DNA of 64,000 nucleotides from Marivivens geojensis (GCF_023540835.1 NZ_JALKCU010000002.1:496001-560000); one strand, 5' to 3'. Shown: positions 9,417-21,761, counted from the first letter of the stretch. Made by a program: numbers and translations. Notes: a model not told the origin generated them from the letters alone.

Positions 9417-10541
9417 ATGGGACTTCCAGTCAAAGAACAGGTGAAATACTGGGGCATCGCCACAGCTATTTTGGTGTTTTTGCTCTATTTTCTCGGCAAC
9501 GTGATCCTGCCCTTCGTTTTGGGCGGAGCGGTCGCCTACATGCTCGACCCCGTTGCGGATCGGTTGGAGCGGGCGGGCTTTAGCCGCGCGGCCTCTGTCG
9601 GAGTGATCAGTATCGGCGCAACGATCCTATTTGTCATCGCGGCTCTCTTGATCATACCCGTGCTGATCCAACAAACCGCGTCGCTCTTTAATTTCATTGG
9701 TACATCGGTCGATACTGCCCCCACAGTTCTGCGTGACCTCGACAAATGGCTGACCGATACCTTCCCTGCCCTCGCGCAGAATGACATCACCTTGTCCGGC
9801 AGCCTCAAAAACGTGGCCGCCACCGTGCAGAGCAAAGGCGGCGATTTCCTGAATGGTGTGCTCTCTTCAGCGATGAGCCTCATCAACGTAATCGTCCTCT
9901 TGGTCGTCGTGCCCGTTGTGGCGGTCTATTTGCTCTATGATTGGGACAATATGGTGGCCCAGATCGACAGCCTTTTGCCGCGCGATCATTTGAGCCAAAT
10001 CCGCGGCATCGCGACCGAGATCGACAAAACGCTTGCTTCTTTCATCCGTGGGCAAGGCACCGTCTGCCTGATCCTCGGCATTTTCTACGCGGTAGGCCTC
10101 ATGGTCGTGGGCCTTCAGTTTGGCCTCGTCGCAGGTGCGATTGCGGGGCTTTTGACTTTTATCCCTTACGTCGGCGCTCTGGTCGGTGGTCTTTTGTCGA
10201 TTGGCCTCGCGCTGTTTCAGTTCTGGAATAGCGTTGAAGTGATCGACGGCGCGACCACGACCTTTGCCACCGATTGGCTGCGGATCGGGATTGTCGCTGT
10301 GATCTTTGGCGTCGGCCAGTTCCTTGAGGGGAACTTCCTAACGCCGAAACTCGTCGGGAGCTCAGTCGGCCTGCATCCTGTTTGGCTGATCTTTGCGCTG
10401 TCGGTCTTCGGTACATTGTTCGGTTTCGTCGGGATGCTCGTCGCAGTGCCGGTGGCTGCGGTAATCGGCGTTGTGGCCCGTCACGCCATCCGAAGCTACA
10501 AAAATGGACGCCTCTATCGGGGCTTTAGCGATACCGAATGA
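9417..10541 (+). CDS. AI-2E/PerM family membrane protein
   Basis: A 374-aa polytopic protein of the AI-2E transporter (PF01594/PerM) family: two N-terminal helix pairs, an amphipathic region (about residues 100-150), then further helices including LTFIPYVGALVGGL, the family's conserved P-Y-V-G-A block, and a C-terminal PKLVGSSVGLHPVWLIFAL segment. The ATG at 9417 is preceded by GAGGGG; a GTG at 9399 is possible. Family members export various small molecules or ions, and the substrate cannot be read from the sequence. It overlaps hdaA by 4 bp (ATGA), an arrangement seen in other alphaproteobacteria. Confidence 0.9.
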   Translation: MGLPVKEQVKYWGIATAILVFLLYFLGNVILPFVLGGAVAYMLDPVADRLERAGFSRAASVGVISIGATILFVIAALLIIPVLIQQTASLFNFIGTSVDTAPTVLRDLDKWLTDTFPALAQNDITLSGSLKNVAATVQSKGGDFLNGVLSSAMSLINVIVLLVVVPVVAVYLLYDWDNMVAQIDSLLPRDHLSQIRGIATEIDKTLASFIRGQGTVCLILGIFYAVGLMVVGLQFGLVAGAIAGLLTFIPYVGALVGGLLSIGLALFQFWNSVEVIDGATTTFATDWLRIGIVAVIFGVGQFLEGNFLTPKLVGSSVGLHPVWLIFALSVFGTLFGFVGMLVAVPVAAVIGVVARHAIRSYKNGRLYRGFSDTE

Positions 10542-11203
10542 CCCCGCGCCAACTGTCCTTTGATCTGCCCCCTAACGTTGCGTTGGGCCCTGACGACTAT
10601 TTTGTGTCAGAGGCCAATGCCCACGCCTATGTCATGGTCACGAACCCTGACGGCTGGGCCGATGGCAAGCTTGCCCTGATCGGCCCCAAGGGAAGCGGCA
10701 AAAGCCACCTTTCGCGGGTGTTTCAGCACCTCACAGGTGCCACCGTTTGGAAGGCTGGGGACATTGGCGCGACGCTCGACCTGCCTTCCTGCCCGATTGT
10801 TCTTGAGGACATGGAGGCCCTGTCTCCCCAGTCCGAAGAACCTTTGTTTCACCTGCACAATCACCTGCGCGCACAGCGATTACCGCTGCTGCTGACCGCG
10901 ACAACACCGCCGAGCCGTTGGAGCATCGCCCTCCCCGACCTTGCTAGCCGTATGCAAGCAGCACCCACCGTCCACATCGCGGACCCCGATGATCGTCTGC
11001 TGAGCGCCGTGTTGATGAAGCATTTTGTCGATCGCCAACTGACGCCGAAACCGGCGCTGATCTCATACCTCGCGGGTCGGATTGAACGGTCGTTTTCCGC
11101 CGCTGACGACATCGTTTCGGCCCTCGACAAAGAGGCTCTTGCGACGGGGCAACCGATTGGAATTAAACTAGCTGGTAGGCTGCTGGACAATCCATCGGAA
11201 TAG
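10538..11203 (+). CDS. hdaA: DnaA-related regulator HdaA
   Basis: A 221-aa short AAA+ protein related to DnaA domain III but lacking the DnaA DNA-binding domain. The N-terminus carries RQLSFDLP, a beta-clamp (DnaN) binding motif of the Hda type, then a P-loop [12 protein letters not shown], a Walker-B-like IVLEDME segment, and a sensor-2-like region near the C-terminus. HdaA with the loaded clamp stimulates ATP hydrolysis on DnaA and so prevents over-initiation of replication. It is translationally coupled to the PerM-like gene and lies 49 bp ahead of ppk. Confidence 0.9.
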   Translation: MTPRQLSFDLPPNVALGPDDYFVSEANAHAYVMVTNPDGWADGKLALIGPKGSGKSHLSRVFQHLTGATVWKAGDIGATLDLPSCPIVLEDMEALSPQSEEPLFHLHNHLRAQRLPLLLTATTPPSRWSIALPDLASRMQAAPTVHIADPDDRLLSAVLMKHFVDRQLTPKPALISYLAGRIERSFSAADDIVSALDKEALATGQPIGIKLAGRLLDNPSE

Positions 11204-11252
11204 GCGCGATAATGGTCACATAATCGTTGCAATTACGCAGCATAAGGCCGCC

Positions 11253-13421
11253 ATGACACTCGCAAATTTTCTGACCGCAAAGTTCCCCGAAGCCGTTGAG
11301 GCCGAGTTTGACCTCACCAGCCCATCGCGTTTCTATAACCGAGAGTTAAGCTGGCTTGGCTTCAACTGGCGTGTCTTGGAAGAGGCCGAAAACCTGCGTG
11401 TGCCGCTGTTGGAACGCCTGCGATTCTTGTCCATTTCGGCAACCAACCTCGACGAGTTTTATACCGTGCGCGTGGCGGGGCTGCGGGAACTTGCGCATGC
11501 GGGCAATATGACCCCTGCGCTGGACGGTCTGACACCTGTCGAACAACTCGCGCTGATCAACGCGGACGCCCGCGATCTGATGATGCGCCAACAGTCGACG
11601 TTTAACGCGCTCAAAGGCGAACTGGCCCAAGAGAAAATCCATATCCTGTCGCGAACTGACCTGATCGAAGGTGACGCAGAGTTTCTGGAAAATGTGTTCC
11701 TGAACAACGTATTCCCTGTGCTTTCTCCACTAGCCGTTGACCCCGCGCACCCCTTCCCGTTCATCCCCAACACGGGCTTTGCGCTGGCGCTGCAGTTGGA
11801 ACGGACAGCAGACAAACGGTCCATGCGGGCACTCTTGCCTGTGCCGCATCAAATCGACCGCTTTATCGCGCTGCCGACGGTTGACGGGGATCGGTTCCTG
11901 CCGCTCGAAGAACTACTGTTGCTGCATATTCACCGCCTCTTCCCCGGCTATAAGGTCAAAGGCGACTGTGCGTTCCGCGTCCTTCGTGACAGCGACCTTG
12001 AGGTCGAAGAGGAAGCCGAAGATCTGGTGCGTGAATTTGAGGTCGCCCTCAAACGCCGTCGCCGCGGCGAGGTCGTTCGAATGAAGATGACTGCGGGCGC
12101 GCCCGACGGGCTGCGCGACATGATCATGCACGAACTTCACGTCGACGAATCCGAGGTGGTGATCGTGGACGGTATGCTCGGTATGGCCGACCTCAAACAG
12201 CTAGTCCTCGACAGCCGTCCCGACCTCCTGTGGTCGCCTTACACGCCGCGCGTTCCCGAACGGGTTCAGGACCACGGCGGTGACATGTTCAAGTCGATCA
12301 AACAAAAGGACATGCTGCTGCACCACCCCTACGAAACCTTCGACATGGTGGTACGGTTCCTGAAACAAGCCGCTGCCGACCCGAATGTGGTCGCGATCAA
12401 ACAGACGCTGTACCGCACGTCCAAGAACTCCCCGATTGTTGAGGCGCTTTGCGAGGCGGCAGAGGACGGCAAATCCGTCACAGCGCTGGTCGAACTCAAG
12501 GCCCGCTTTGACGAGGCCGCGAACATCCGTCAGTCGCGCCGTTTGGAACGGGCTGGCGCGCATGTCGTGTATGGCTTTACCACTCTGAAAACACACGCGA
12601 AAATCTCGACCGTGGTGCGCCGTGAAGGGGATCAACTGGTCACCTATACCCACTACGGTACAGGCAACTATCATCCGATCACCGCAAAGATTTACACCGA
12701 TCTGTCGTTCTTTACCTGCGATGCGGCCTTGGGTCGGGACGCGACCAAGGTGTTCAATTACCTGTCAGGCTATGTGCAGCCAGACGGGCTAGAGAACCTG
12801 ACGATTGCGCCGATGGGCCTCAAGCAGCGCCTCATCGAAATGATCGACCTAGAGATCGAACATGCCCGCGCGGGCCGCCCTGCTGCGATCTGGGCCAAGA
12901 TGAACAGCCTCATCGAAGAAGACGTGATGAACGCGCTTTACCGCGCGAGCCAAGCGGGCGTGAAGATCAGCCTCGTCGTGCGTGGCATTTGCGGCATTCG
13001 TCCGGGTATCAAAGGACTGTCGGAAAACATCCGCGTCAAATCCATCGTCGGTCGGTTCCTCGAACATTCACGCATCGTCTGTTTTGGCAATGGCGGCGGG
13101 CTTCCGGGCAAAGAGGCGCGGGTATTTTTCTCGTCTGCGGATTGGATGGGGCGTAACCTCAACCGTCGTGTTGAGACACTGGTCGAAGCCAAGAACCCAA
13201 CCGTCAAAGCGCAGATCGTCGATCAGATCATGTCGGCCAACATGGCGGACATCGCGCAGAGCTGGATCATGGGACCGGATGGTAAATTTACGCGGGTCGC
13301 CGTGCCCGAGGATAAATTCGCCTTTAGCTGCCATAAGTTCTTTATGGAGAACCCGTCACTGTCCGGTCGCGGATCGGCGGGGGCCACGGGTGTCGTGCAA
13401 CTAACACACACCGAAGATTGA
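11253..13421 (+). CDS. ppk: polyphosphate kinase 1
   Basis: A 722-aa PPK1, which makes polyphosphate from ATP reversibly. The N-terminal domain begins [20 protein letters not shown], the family hallmark. The catalytic C1 domain includes [17 protein letters not shown] and LKTHAKI, whose His is the phosphorylated residue in the family; the C2 domain carries FLEHSRI with the second conserved His, and [15 protein letters not shown]. Length is usual. It is followed by ppx after 46 bp, so synthesis and breakdown of polyphosphate are encoded together. Confidence 0.97.
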   Translation: MTLANFLTAKFPEAVEAEFDLTSPSRFYNRELSWLGFNWRVLEEAENLRVPLLERLRFLSISATNLDEFYTVRVAGLRELAHAGNMTPALDGLTPVEQLALINADARDLMMRQQSTFNALKGELAQEKIHILSRTDLIEGDAEFLENVFLNNVFPVLSPLAVDPAHPFPFIPNTGFALALQLERTADKRSMRALLPVPHQIDRFIALPTVDGDRFLPLEELLLLHIHRLFPGYKVKGDCAFRVLRDSDLEVEEEAEDLVREFEVALKRRRRGEVVRMKMTAGAPDGLRDMIMHELHVDESEVVIVDGMLGMADLKQLVLDSRPDLLWSPYTPRVPERVQDHGGDMFKSIKQKDMLLHHPYETFDMVVRFLKQAAADPNVVAIKQTLYRTSKNSPIVEALCEAAEDGKSVTALVELKARFDEAANIRQSRRLERAGAHVVYGFTTLKTHAKISTVVRREGDQLVTYTHYGTGNYHPITAKIYTDLSFFTCDAALGRDATKVFNYLSGYVQPDGLENLTIAPMGLKQRLIEMIDLEIEHARAGRPAAIWAKMNSLIEEDVMNALYRASQAGVKISLVVRGICGIRPGIKGLSENIRVKSIVGRFLEHSRIVCFGNGGGLPGKEARVFFSSADWMGRNLNRRVETLVEAKNPTVKAQIVDQIMSANMADIAQSWIMGPDGKFTRVAVPEDKFAFSCHKFFMENPSLSGRGSAGATGVVQLTHTED

Positions 13422-13430
13422 CACCGCCCC

Positions 13431-13454
13431 CCTCCCCGTCCAAAGGTCGGGGAG
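13431..13454 (+). promoter_or_regulatory. hairpin between ppk and ppx
   Basis: CCTCCCCG and CGGGGAGG form a perfect 8-bp stem around a 9-base loop, directly ahead of the GGAG ribosome site of ppx. There is no T-run, so it is unlikely to be a strong terminator; it could protect the 3' end of ppk mRNA or tune ppx expression. Confidence 0.5.
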
Positions 13455-13467
13455 GACCGGAGAATCC

Positions 13468-15021
13468 ATGACGACCACGACCCAGACAGACGACACCGAC
13501 TGGGGCCCCTTTGGGCGGCCTTTGTTTGACGATCCTCAAGCCAAAGCGCTCGCGCGTGTCGGCGTGTTGGACGTTGGCTCTAACTCTGTTCGTATGGTGG
13601 TCTTTGACGGCGCTGCCCGTAGCCCTGCCTATTTCTACAACGAAAAGGTTATGTGCGCTCTCGGTGCTGGACTTCGTGAAACGGGACGGTTGAACCCGAC
13701 AGGCCGCGCCCGTGCACTCGCCGCGATCCGACGCTTTGCCGCTCTCGCCGAAAGCATGGATGCACCTTTGACCGCTGTTGCCACGGCTGCCGTGCGCGAA
13801 GCCGAAGATGGCGATGAATTCAGTCGCGAAGTACTGGAAAAAGCAGGCGTCAAGCTGCACATCATCGATGGTCGCGAAGAGGCCCGCCTGTCGGCGCAAG
13901 GCGTTCTACTGGGATGGCCGGGCAGTTTCGGGATGGTCTGTGATATTGGCGGCTCTTCAATGGAGTTGGCGGATATCAAAGATGGCAAGGTTGGCCACCG
14001 CCTCACGTCGCCCCTCGGTCCGCTACGGCTCAAGGGGTTCACGTCGAAACGCGACCTAAAGGCCCATGTCAAAGAGATCATGCAGGGTATGCATGCCGAG
14101 ATGGACTATGAGACAGGGATGCGCCTGTTTCTGGTCGGCGGCTCATGGCGTGCGATTGCGCGCATCGACATGGAGCGGCGCGGCTATCCCCTGACCGTTC
14201 AACATGAATACCGAATGACCGCCCGCAACGTCTCCACGACGGCGGATTACATCGGCTCTGCAAACCTCGACGACCTGCGCAGCCGTTGTGGTATTTCGTC
14301 CGAGCGTATGGCGCTGGTGCCCATCGCGATCCACGTGCTCAAGGAACTGGTGAAAACCTTCCGCCCCAAAGATATCGCAGTGTCGTCCTATGGTATCCGC
14401 GAGGGTCTTTTGTACGAACAGATGCCCCAAGAGCTACGCGACCGCGATCCGTTGATTGAAGCCAGTCGTTATGCGGAATCAAAAGACGCGCGTTTGCCCG
14501 GATTTGGTAAAGTTCTCTATGATTTCGTGACGCCGCTGTTCCCCAATGCAAATTGGCAGAAATTGCGCATCATCAAAGCCGCTTGTCTGTTGCACGATGT
14601 GACATGGCGCGCCCACCCTGATTACCGAGATGAGGTGGCATTCGATAACGCGACGCGCGCTAATTTGGGCGGGCTGAAACACGAAGAACGGGTGTTGCTC
14701 GGTCTTTCGCTGTTCCATCGCTATTCCAGCAAACGTCAGGGTTCGCGTCTGGAACCTCTATTTGCCCTGCTCGATGAACAGCAAATCCGCGAGGCAGAGA
14801 TCCTAGGTCGAGCGATGCGCTTGGGCGCAATGCTGTGGCTCAAGGCCGAGGGAAATCCGGGGCAGTTTATTTGGAAGCCCAAGAAGCGCGAATTGGAACT
14901 GGTGCTGAACGCAGAGACAGAGCCGCTATGGGGTGAGGTTTCTGAGGCCCGTTATAACTCTCTAGCCAAGGCGATGGACGCGGTGTCTGCAACCGTCCGC
15001 ATCCTGCCCAAAACGTCATAA
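13468..15021 (+). CDS. ppx: exopolyphosphatase (Ppx/GppA family)
   Basis: A 517-aa member of the sugar kinase/actin-like Ppx/GppA phosphatases. Motifs are the N-terminal phosphate loop VLDVGSNSVRMVVFDGA, the catalytic region IIDGREEARLSAQGV and the second phosphate loop VCDIGGSSMEL. The C-terminal part has an HD-like helical domain (LHDVTWRAHPDYRDE). It hydrolyses terminal phosphate from polyphosphate, and possibly pppGpp; the two activities cannot be separated by sequence alone. It follows ppk in the same direction. The stop overlaps the end of the EEP gene by 6 bp (convergent). Confidence 0.93.
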   Translation: MTTTTQTDDTDWGPFGRPLFDDPQAKALARVGVLDVGSNSVRMVVFDGAARSPAYFYNEKVMCALGAGLRETGRLNPTGRARALAAIRRFAALAESMDAPLTAVATAAVREAEDGDEFSREVLEKAGVKLHIIDGREEARLSAQGVLLGWPGSFGMVCDIGGSSMELADIKDGKVGHRLTSPLGPLRLKGFTSKRDLKAHVKEIMQGMHAEMDYETGMRLFLVGGSWRAIARIDMERRGYPLTVQHEYRMTARNVSTTADYIGSANLDDLRSRCGISSERMALVPIAIHVLKELVKTFRPKDIAVSSYGIREGLLYEQMPQELRDRDPLIEASRYAESKDARLPGFGKVLYDFVTPLFPNANWQKLRIIKAACLLHDVTWRAHPDYRDEVAFDNATRANLGGLKHEERVLLGLSLFHRYSSKRQGSRLEPLFALLDEQQIREAEILGRAMRLGAMLWLKAEGNPGQFIWKPKKRELELVLNAETEPLWGEVSEARYNSLAKAMDAVSATVRILPKTS

Positions 15022-16020
15022 ATTAAGGTCGATCGTCACGGGGAAATGGTCAGACGCGGTCAATAAGGCCTCGCGCAGTTCTGGTGTGCCGTAGCAAACA
15101 GGGTTATCGAAAGGATGCCAAATCCGCCACCGCGGACTATGGTCTAGTAACTCTGGCGACACCATGACGTAGTCGAGCAAGGCACAGAGGTAGTTGTCAT
15201 CCCCACCCATCCGAAACCGCGAAGTCGTCGGCACAGCGCCTAGTTTTTGCGTAAGAGCTGCCCGCGCGTGGGGATCAAACAGGCGTGGCTGATCACTTTC
15301 GCCCATAACGATCTCAATACTCGACCGACCAAAGAGTTTTTCATATTCGTCCAGCCCAGGTCCGTCGTTGAAATCGCCCAGCACGATTAAGTTATCGCCC
15401 TGCGCCAAATGGTGATCAATCCGACGACGCAGCCAGAGACATTGAGCCAATTGCTTGCGCCTGTTCTCAATCGCAATCCGCATTTGTTCGTGGATATTGC
15501 GGGCTCCGTGCGGCGCTTTTGATTTCGCATGAACGCCGATCAGCCGCAACTCGTGCCCCGCCTTAGTCCGCAATGCGACCTCGTTCGGGGGTTTAGACCA
15601 TTGCACGAGATCGAGATCGGCATCGACGTCCAGATCAATCTCAAACGCCGCATCGAACCTCGGGGCGTCGGGATGAGACAACGGATCGTGCCGCGCCTCA
15701 AACACATCAGGATCATAGAGCAGAGTGATCTCTTGCTGCGTGTCGTTCGAAAACCCGATCAGTGCCTTTCGCGCCCGTAACCCATATTCGACGGCAAAGT
15801 TCTGGAGGGCGATCACTCCACTCCGCCGACGATTGTCGTCTGGGGCCTCAATCACCATCACGGCATCGGCGTCTAGCGCGGTGAACACAATCCCCAAGGC
15901 ATCGAGCTGTTCGCCCCGTTTTACATTCAATCGTCCCGACCAACGCTGATCGTGCAAAAGCCGCCCTTCATCATCAAACAGGTTGGTAAACCATTCGACG
16001 TTGTAGGTGGCTATCCTCAT
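15016..16020 (-). CDS. endonuclease/exonuclease/phosphatase (EEP) superfamily protein
   Basis: A 334-aa metal-dependent hydrolase of the DNase I-like fold. The catalytic blocks are ATYNVEWF (Asn and Glu), GVHAKSK (His region), VLGDFNDGP (Asp/Asn pair) and ASDHFPV (C-terminal Asp-His). The ATG at 16020 overlaps the stop of the DnaJ/TerB gene (ATGA) and starts right at the first strand; upstream residues in the open frame look non-coding. No signal peptide is visible, so it is probably cytoplasmic. It could act on nucleic acid or on a phosphoester metabolite; the sequence does not decide. Confidence 0.85.
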   Translation of the reverse strand: MRIATYNVEWFTNLFDDEGRLLHDQRWSGRLNVKRGEQLDALGIVFTALDADAVMVIEAPDDNRRRSGVIALQNFAVEYGLRARKALIGFSNDTQQEITLLYDPDVFEARHDPLSHPDAPRFDAAFEIDLDVDADLDLVQWSKPPNEVALRTKAGHELRLIGVHAKSKAPHGARNIHEQMRIAIENRRKQLAQCLWLRRRIDHHLAQGDNLIVLGDFNDGPGLDEYEKLFGRSSIEIVMGESDQPRLFDPHARAALTQKLGAVPTTSRFRMGGDDNYLCALLDYVMVSPELLDHSPRWRIWHPFDNPVCYGTPELREALLTASDHFPVTIDLNL

Positions 16021-16697
16021 GCGGCTTTGCCGTTGATCTGATCCCACGCGGTATTCACGGCGATGAGACGCGCTTCGGCCAGTTTGATCGCCTCTTCGGG
16101 GAGGCCCCGCGCCATCAAGCGGTCAGGATGGCTTTCGCGCACGGCATCGCGCCAGACCCTGCGAATGTCGTCGAGTGGCATATCGGGCGAAACGCCCAGC
16201 ACGTCATAGGGATCACGCTCTGCATCGGGCACGAACTGCGCGCGGATGGTGCGAAACCGACGGTCATCAAACCCAAGAATCTCTGCCACACGCTGCAAAA
16301 ACGCATCCTCGGCTTCGTGATATTCACCGTCCGCCATCGCGATATGGAACAAACCTTCCATAAGGTCGCAGAGCGGTGCGCGATCATCACCGAACATCTT
16401 TGCGACGCGAGCCGCGTAATCCTCAAACCCTGCAACGTCTTGTCGGGCAAGGTTAAATAGCTTTGCCGCTTGCGCCTCGTCCTCGGGTGCGATGGTGAAC
16501 ACCTCGCGGAATGCGGCCACCTCGTCGCGGGTCACGAGTCCATCGGCCTTGGCCATTTTGGCGCCCAAGGCAATCACCGCGATGGTAAAGGCCACCGACC
16601 GTTCGGGCGGCGTGCGGAATTGTTCAAACACAGCCGCCAACCCCTCGCCCTTGCGAAGAGCGGCCAGAGCATCAGCGATACGTGTCCAAATCGACAT
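16017..16697 (-). CDS. TerB-like plus C-terminal DnaJ domain protein (DjlA-like)
   Basis: A 226-aa protein. Residues about 30-150 form a TerB-like helical domain (A-K-A-D-G-L-V-T and M-A-D-G-E-Y repeats with acidic positions). Residues about 165-226 form a J domain with DPYDVLGVSPDMPLDDI and an intact HPD tripeptide (ESHPDRL), so it should stimulate a DnaK partner. E. coli DjlA has an N-terminal membrane helix, which is absent here. The ATG at 16697 was chosen because it begins the conserved SIWTRIADAL segment. It is coupled to the EEP gene by an ATGA overlap. Confidence 0.87.
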   Translation of the reverse strand: MSIWTRIADALAALRKGEGLAAVFEQFRTPPERSVAFTIAVIALGAKMAKADGLVTRDEVAAFREVFTIAPEDEAQAAKLFNLARQDVAGFEDYAARVAKMFGDDRAPLCDLMEGLFHIAMADGEYHEAEDAFLQRVAEILGFDDRRFRTIRAQFVPDAERDPYDVLGVSPDMPLDDIRRVWRDAVRESHPDRLMARGLPEEAIKLAEARLIAVNTAWDQINGKAA

Positions 16698-16831
16698 CGA
16701 CGGGTTTCCCGTTGTGCTAGAATCGACAAAGTCACCTGCAATTATGCACAGACAAACCGTGTTCAACTGGTTGATGCAAGCGCCTGAGTGCTTACTTGAC
16801 CTTAAATTAACTATAATTGTCGGGAATTACC

Positions 16832-18010
16832 ATGTCTCTTGCCTCTGCCCTCGATCGCTTTTTCCGCCATGAAGCGGCGGGAGGGATCGTTCTCATGCTG
16901 TCCGCAGCCTTGGCGCTTATCGTCGCCAATTCTGGATTAACGGACCTCTACCACGGTGTTCTCAATACATATTTCGCCATCACCTTTGACGGTGAGGGGC
17001 TGCAAAAACCGCTGATCCTTTGGATCAACGACGGTTTGATGGCGGTATTCTTCTTCCTGATCGGGCTAGAGCTGAAGCGCGAGATGTTAGAGGGCAAGCT
17101 GAAAAACCCACGCGACGTGATCCTGCCAGGGATGGCGGCGGTCGGCGGCATGGTCGTGCCTGCGGCGATCTATGCGGCAATCAACTGGGGCAATCCTGAA
17201 ACCATCCGTGGCTGGGCAATCCCTGCTGCCACCGACATCGCCTTTGCGGTCGGCGTGCTTGCGCTTTTGGGCACACGGGTGCCGTCCGCACTCAAGGTGT
17301 TCCTGCTGACGCTCGCTATCCTCGATGACCTTGGTGCGATTATCATCATCGCGCTGTTCTACACCGCGGACTTGAAAATCGACTACCTCTGGCTGGCGCT
17401 GATCCCGCTCGCGGGTCTGTGGTTCCGCAACTACATGGGCTTCCACCGCGTTGCACCGTCGGTCCTGCTGGGCATCATCCTATGGTTCTTCGTTCTTAAA
17501 TCGGGCGTGCATGCGACGCTGGCTGGCGTGATCACTGCGTTCTTTATTCCGCTCAAAGATAAGTACGGAAAATCGCCGCTGCATTCGGTCGAACATGGCC
17601 TGTCGGACTATGTGTTTTTCTTGATCGTGCCCATCTTTGCCTTTGCGAACGCTGGTGTTGTCCTCAAAGGGATCACGATTGACCAGATGTTCGCGCCGCT
17701 TCCTATCGGCATCGCGCTCGGCCTCTATCTAGGTAAGAAAATCGGTGTGTTTGGCCTGACGTGGCTGATGGTGAAATCTGGCATCGCTAAACTGCCCTAC
17801 GGCGTCAACTGGCGGCATATCTACGGTGTCAGCTGCCTTGCGGGCATCGGGTTTACCATGTCGCTCTTTATCGGTGGCCTGAGCTTTGGCGAAGGTGGCG
17901 TTCTAATGAACGAGGTCCGCATCGGCGTTCTGCTCGGCTCGATCCTCTCGGCGATCACGGGTTATCTGGTGCTGCGCAACGCAGGCAATCCAGAGGCCGA
18001 AAAAGCCTAA
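16832..18010 (+). CDS. nhaA: Na+/H+ antiporter NhaA
   Basis: A 392-aa inner-membrane antiporter that exports Na+ in exchange for H+. It shows the NhaA N-terminus FFRHEAAGGIVLMLSAALAL, the AVFFFLIGLELKREMLEGKL block and the paired catalytic aspartates in LAILDDLGAI, and the terminal GIGFTMSLFIGGL segment. Length is that of E. coli NhaA. The ATG at 16832 is chosen over an upstream TTG. A strong terminator follows the stop codon. Na+ export fits a marine organism. Confidence 0.96.
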   Translation: MSLASALDRFFRHEAAGGIVLMLSAALALIVANSGLTDLYHGVLNTYFAITFDGEGLQKPLILWINDGLMAVFFFLIGLELKREMLEGKLKNPRDVILPGMAAVGGMVVPAAIYAAINWGNPETIRGWAIPAATDIAFAVGVLALLGTRVPSALKVFLLTLAILDDLGAIIIIALFYTADLKIDYLWLALIPLAGLWFRNYMGFHRVAPSVLLGIILWFFVLKSGVHATLAGVITAFFIPLKDKYGKSPLHSVEHGLSDYVFFLIVPIFAFANAGVVLKGITIDQMFAPLPIGIALGLYLGKKIGVFGLTWLMVKSGIAKLPYGVNWRHIYGVSCLAGIGFTMSLFIGGLSFGEGGVLMNEVRIGVLLGSILSAITGYLVLRNAGNPEAEKA

Positions 18011-18013
18011 CGC

Positions 18014-18041
18014 AAAAGGGGGCCTCGCGGCCCCCTTTTTT
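18014..18041. terminator. bidirectional rho-independent terminator
   Basis: AAAAGGGGGCC-TCGC-GGCCCCCTTTTTT: a long GC stem with A-run and T-run on either side. It can end nhaA on the plus strand and the methylmalonyl-CoA mutase block on the minus strand. Confidence 0.92.
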
Positions 18042-18058
18042 CAGTCTGATCGCTGATC

Positions 18059-20159
<2,101 letters not shown>

Positions 20160-20185
<26 letters not shown>

Positions 20186-21128
20186 GATCGGGTCCTCCGA
20201 TTGCCGAACGCCAATAGGCGTTGGTCACTTCTGTCTGTCTTGAATGGGTCGTATCCAACCCATACTGGGTCGGTATTTCGATAAGCCGCGCCTGTGCGAT
20301 TGCGCCATCGCGCAACTCCGTCAGATCGTCAGCATATGTGCGTTGCATCGCGGCGCGTTGATCGGCATCAAACGGCATCCAAGCGCCGCTGCCCTGCCCC
20401 AAACGGATCGCCCCGTCGAGGTCGCCACGGTTCACCAGTTCCTCGCGCAGTTTGCGCAGGCGCGGCGACGGGTTGCGCCAATCGTCTGCCTCAGACAGCG
20501 AAACGCGCTGGCCGATTAAATGCGACAGTTCCGCGTCGGGATGGCTGACCATCGCCTCAAACGGGAACACAACGATGTCAGTCTGCGGGAACACCCGTGC
20601 GACATCGCGGATCACATCACCCCAAGTGCGCGACTGAGACGCCAGACGGCAGATTAGATCGGTCTGCGGCATCGAATGGCCGTTCATCACCGAATAGGCG
20701 AGGACAGAGGCCCAATAGCTGTCGTAGCTACGAAGGCTGATCGCGATACGGGCAACGGGCGCAGCCAGTGCCGCACGAAACCGCAACAGCCTTTCGAGGA
20801 CATCGGAATAGAGCGCACCGTCACGCAGGTTATTGCGGGCCGACCCAAGGAGGTTCTCTTCGGTGATCATCAGGGGGTCATAGCCAGCTTCGGTCAAACG
20901 TCCGACCTCGCGGCGAATGGCAATGCGGGACCGTTCAGAGCGGCGTGCGATCTCAGCCGTCACGCGGTCGGGACGATGAACCAAGCCATCGAACAGCCCT
21001 GCCCGCGTTTGTTTCGGTGTCCAAACGGCCGTACCACCGTGGGACAGTGTCCCGCGATGACGTTGGATATGACATTGAAACGACGTTGTGCCCGTACGAT
21101 GGGCCCCCAAATGAAGACAGATTTCCAC
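20160..21128 (-). CDS. sulfotransferase-like P-loop protein
   Basis: About 322 aa from the GTG at 21128, which follows AAAAGGTGA and gives the family-like N-terminus [15 protein letters not shown]; an ATG at 21191 would add 21 basic residues of unclear worth. The L-H-x-G-x-H-x-T-G-T-T-S motif is the 5'-phosphosulfate-binding loop of PAPS-dependent sulfotransferases, and a downstream R-I-A-I-S-L-R-x-Y-x-x-Y-W-A-S block (about residues 127-140) fits the 3'-phosphate-binding strand. The acceptor substrate is unknown. It is located just upstream of, and overlapping, the mutase gene, which makes co-transcription likely. Confidence 0.75.
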
Positions 21129-21293
21129 GGCGCGATCACCTTTTCGGCGTTGGGCCGCGCGTTGGTGCGCGGGATGGACGATAGCGATCATGCTGCGTCC
21201 CCCAATCTCACCAGAGGCTTAATGCTAAAATTGTTCGCACCGAGGGTGTCTGCCCCCTTAGAAACCTGAATTCCACACCCTATATTGACATGT

Positions 21294-21761
21294 ATGAAAC
21301 CAATTCTTAGCGCCAGTTTTACGTTCATATTCATGGCTTTGACAGGCATTCCTGCCGCAGCGCAGTCCGTCACGCCTGACGACTGGATCGCCGCGCCCGA
21401 CCAATTTGTCGAAGCATCAGAGATAAATTTGAACGATTTTCTGTGGCGCGCGCGGGCCATCGTTGTCTTTGCCGACACACCCTTTGATCCGCGATACATC
21501 GAACAGATGGACAATCTTGGCGCGGACATCCCTGCGCTCGTCGAACGCGATGTCATCGTCATCACAGACACGGACCCCGCTTCTGAGACCGCGTTGCGCG
21601 AGCGGCTGCGACCACATGGGTTCATGCTTGTGTTGATCGACAAGGACGGCACAGTTGCGTTCCGCAAACCTGCCCCTTGGGACATGCGCGAAATCGGGAG
21701 GTCGATTGATAAATCCCCTCTCCGCCAGCAAGAGATCAACGCGCGGCGCATCACGCAATAA
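21294..21761 (+). CDS. DUF4174 domain secreted protein
   Basis: A 155-aa protein with a signal peptide (about 22 residues, ending A-A-A-Q-S) and then a thioredoxin-fold-like domain beginning WRARAIVVFADTPFDP and ending FMLVLIDKDGTVAFRK. This matches the DUF4174 family, in which the catalytic cysteines of thioredoxins are absent; no cysteine is seen here. The role is unknown. The ATG at 21294 is chosen as the first that opens a clean signal peptide. It converges on the 57-aa gene with an 11-bp overlap. Confidence 0.82.
   Translation: MKPILSASFTFIFMALTGIPAAAQSVTPDDWIAAPDQFVEASEINLNDFLWRARAIVVFADTPFDPRYIEQMDNLGADIPALVERDVIVITDTDPASETALRERLRPHGFMLVLIDKDGTVAFRKPAPWDMREIGRSIDKSPLRQQEINARRITQ

Noticed and set aside
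21048-21066. GGGACAGTGTCCC palindrome
   Set aside because: It is a 13-base palindrome within the coding part of the sulfotransferase-like gene and has no second copy nearby, so chance is the simplest reading.
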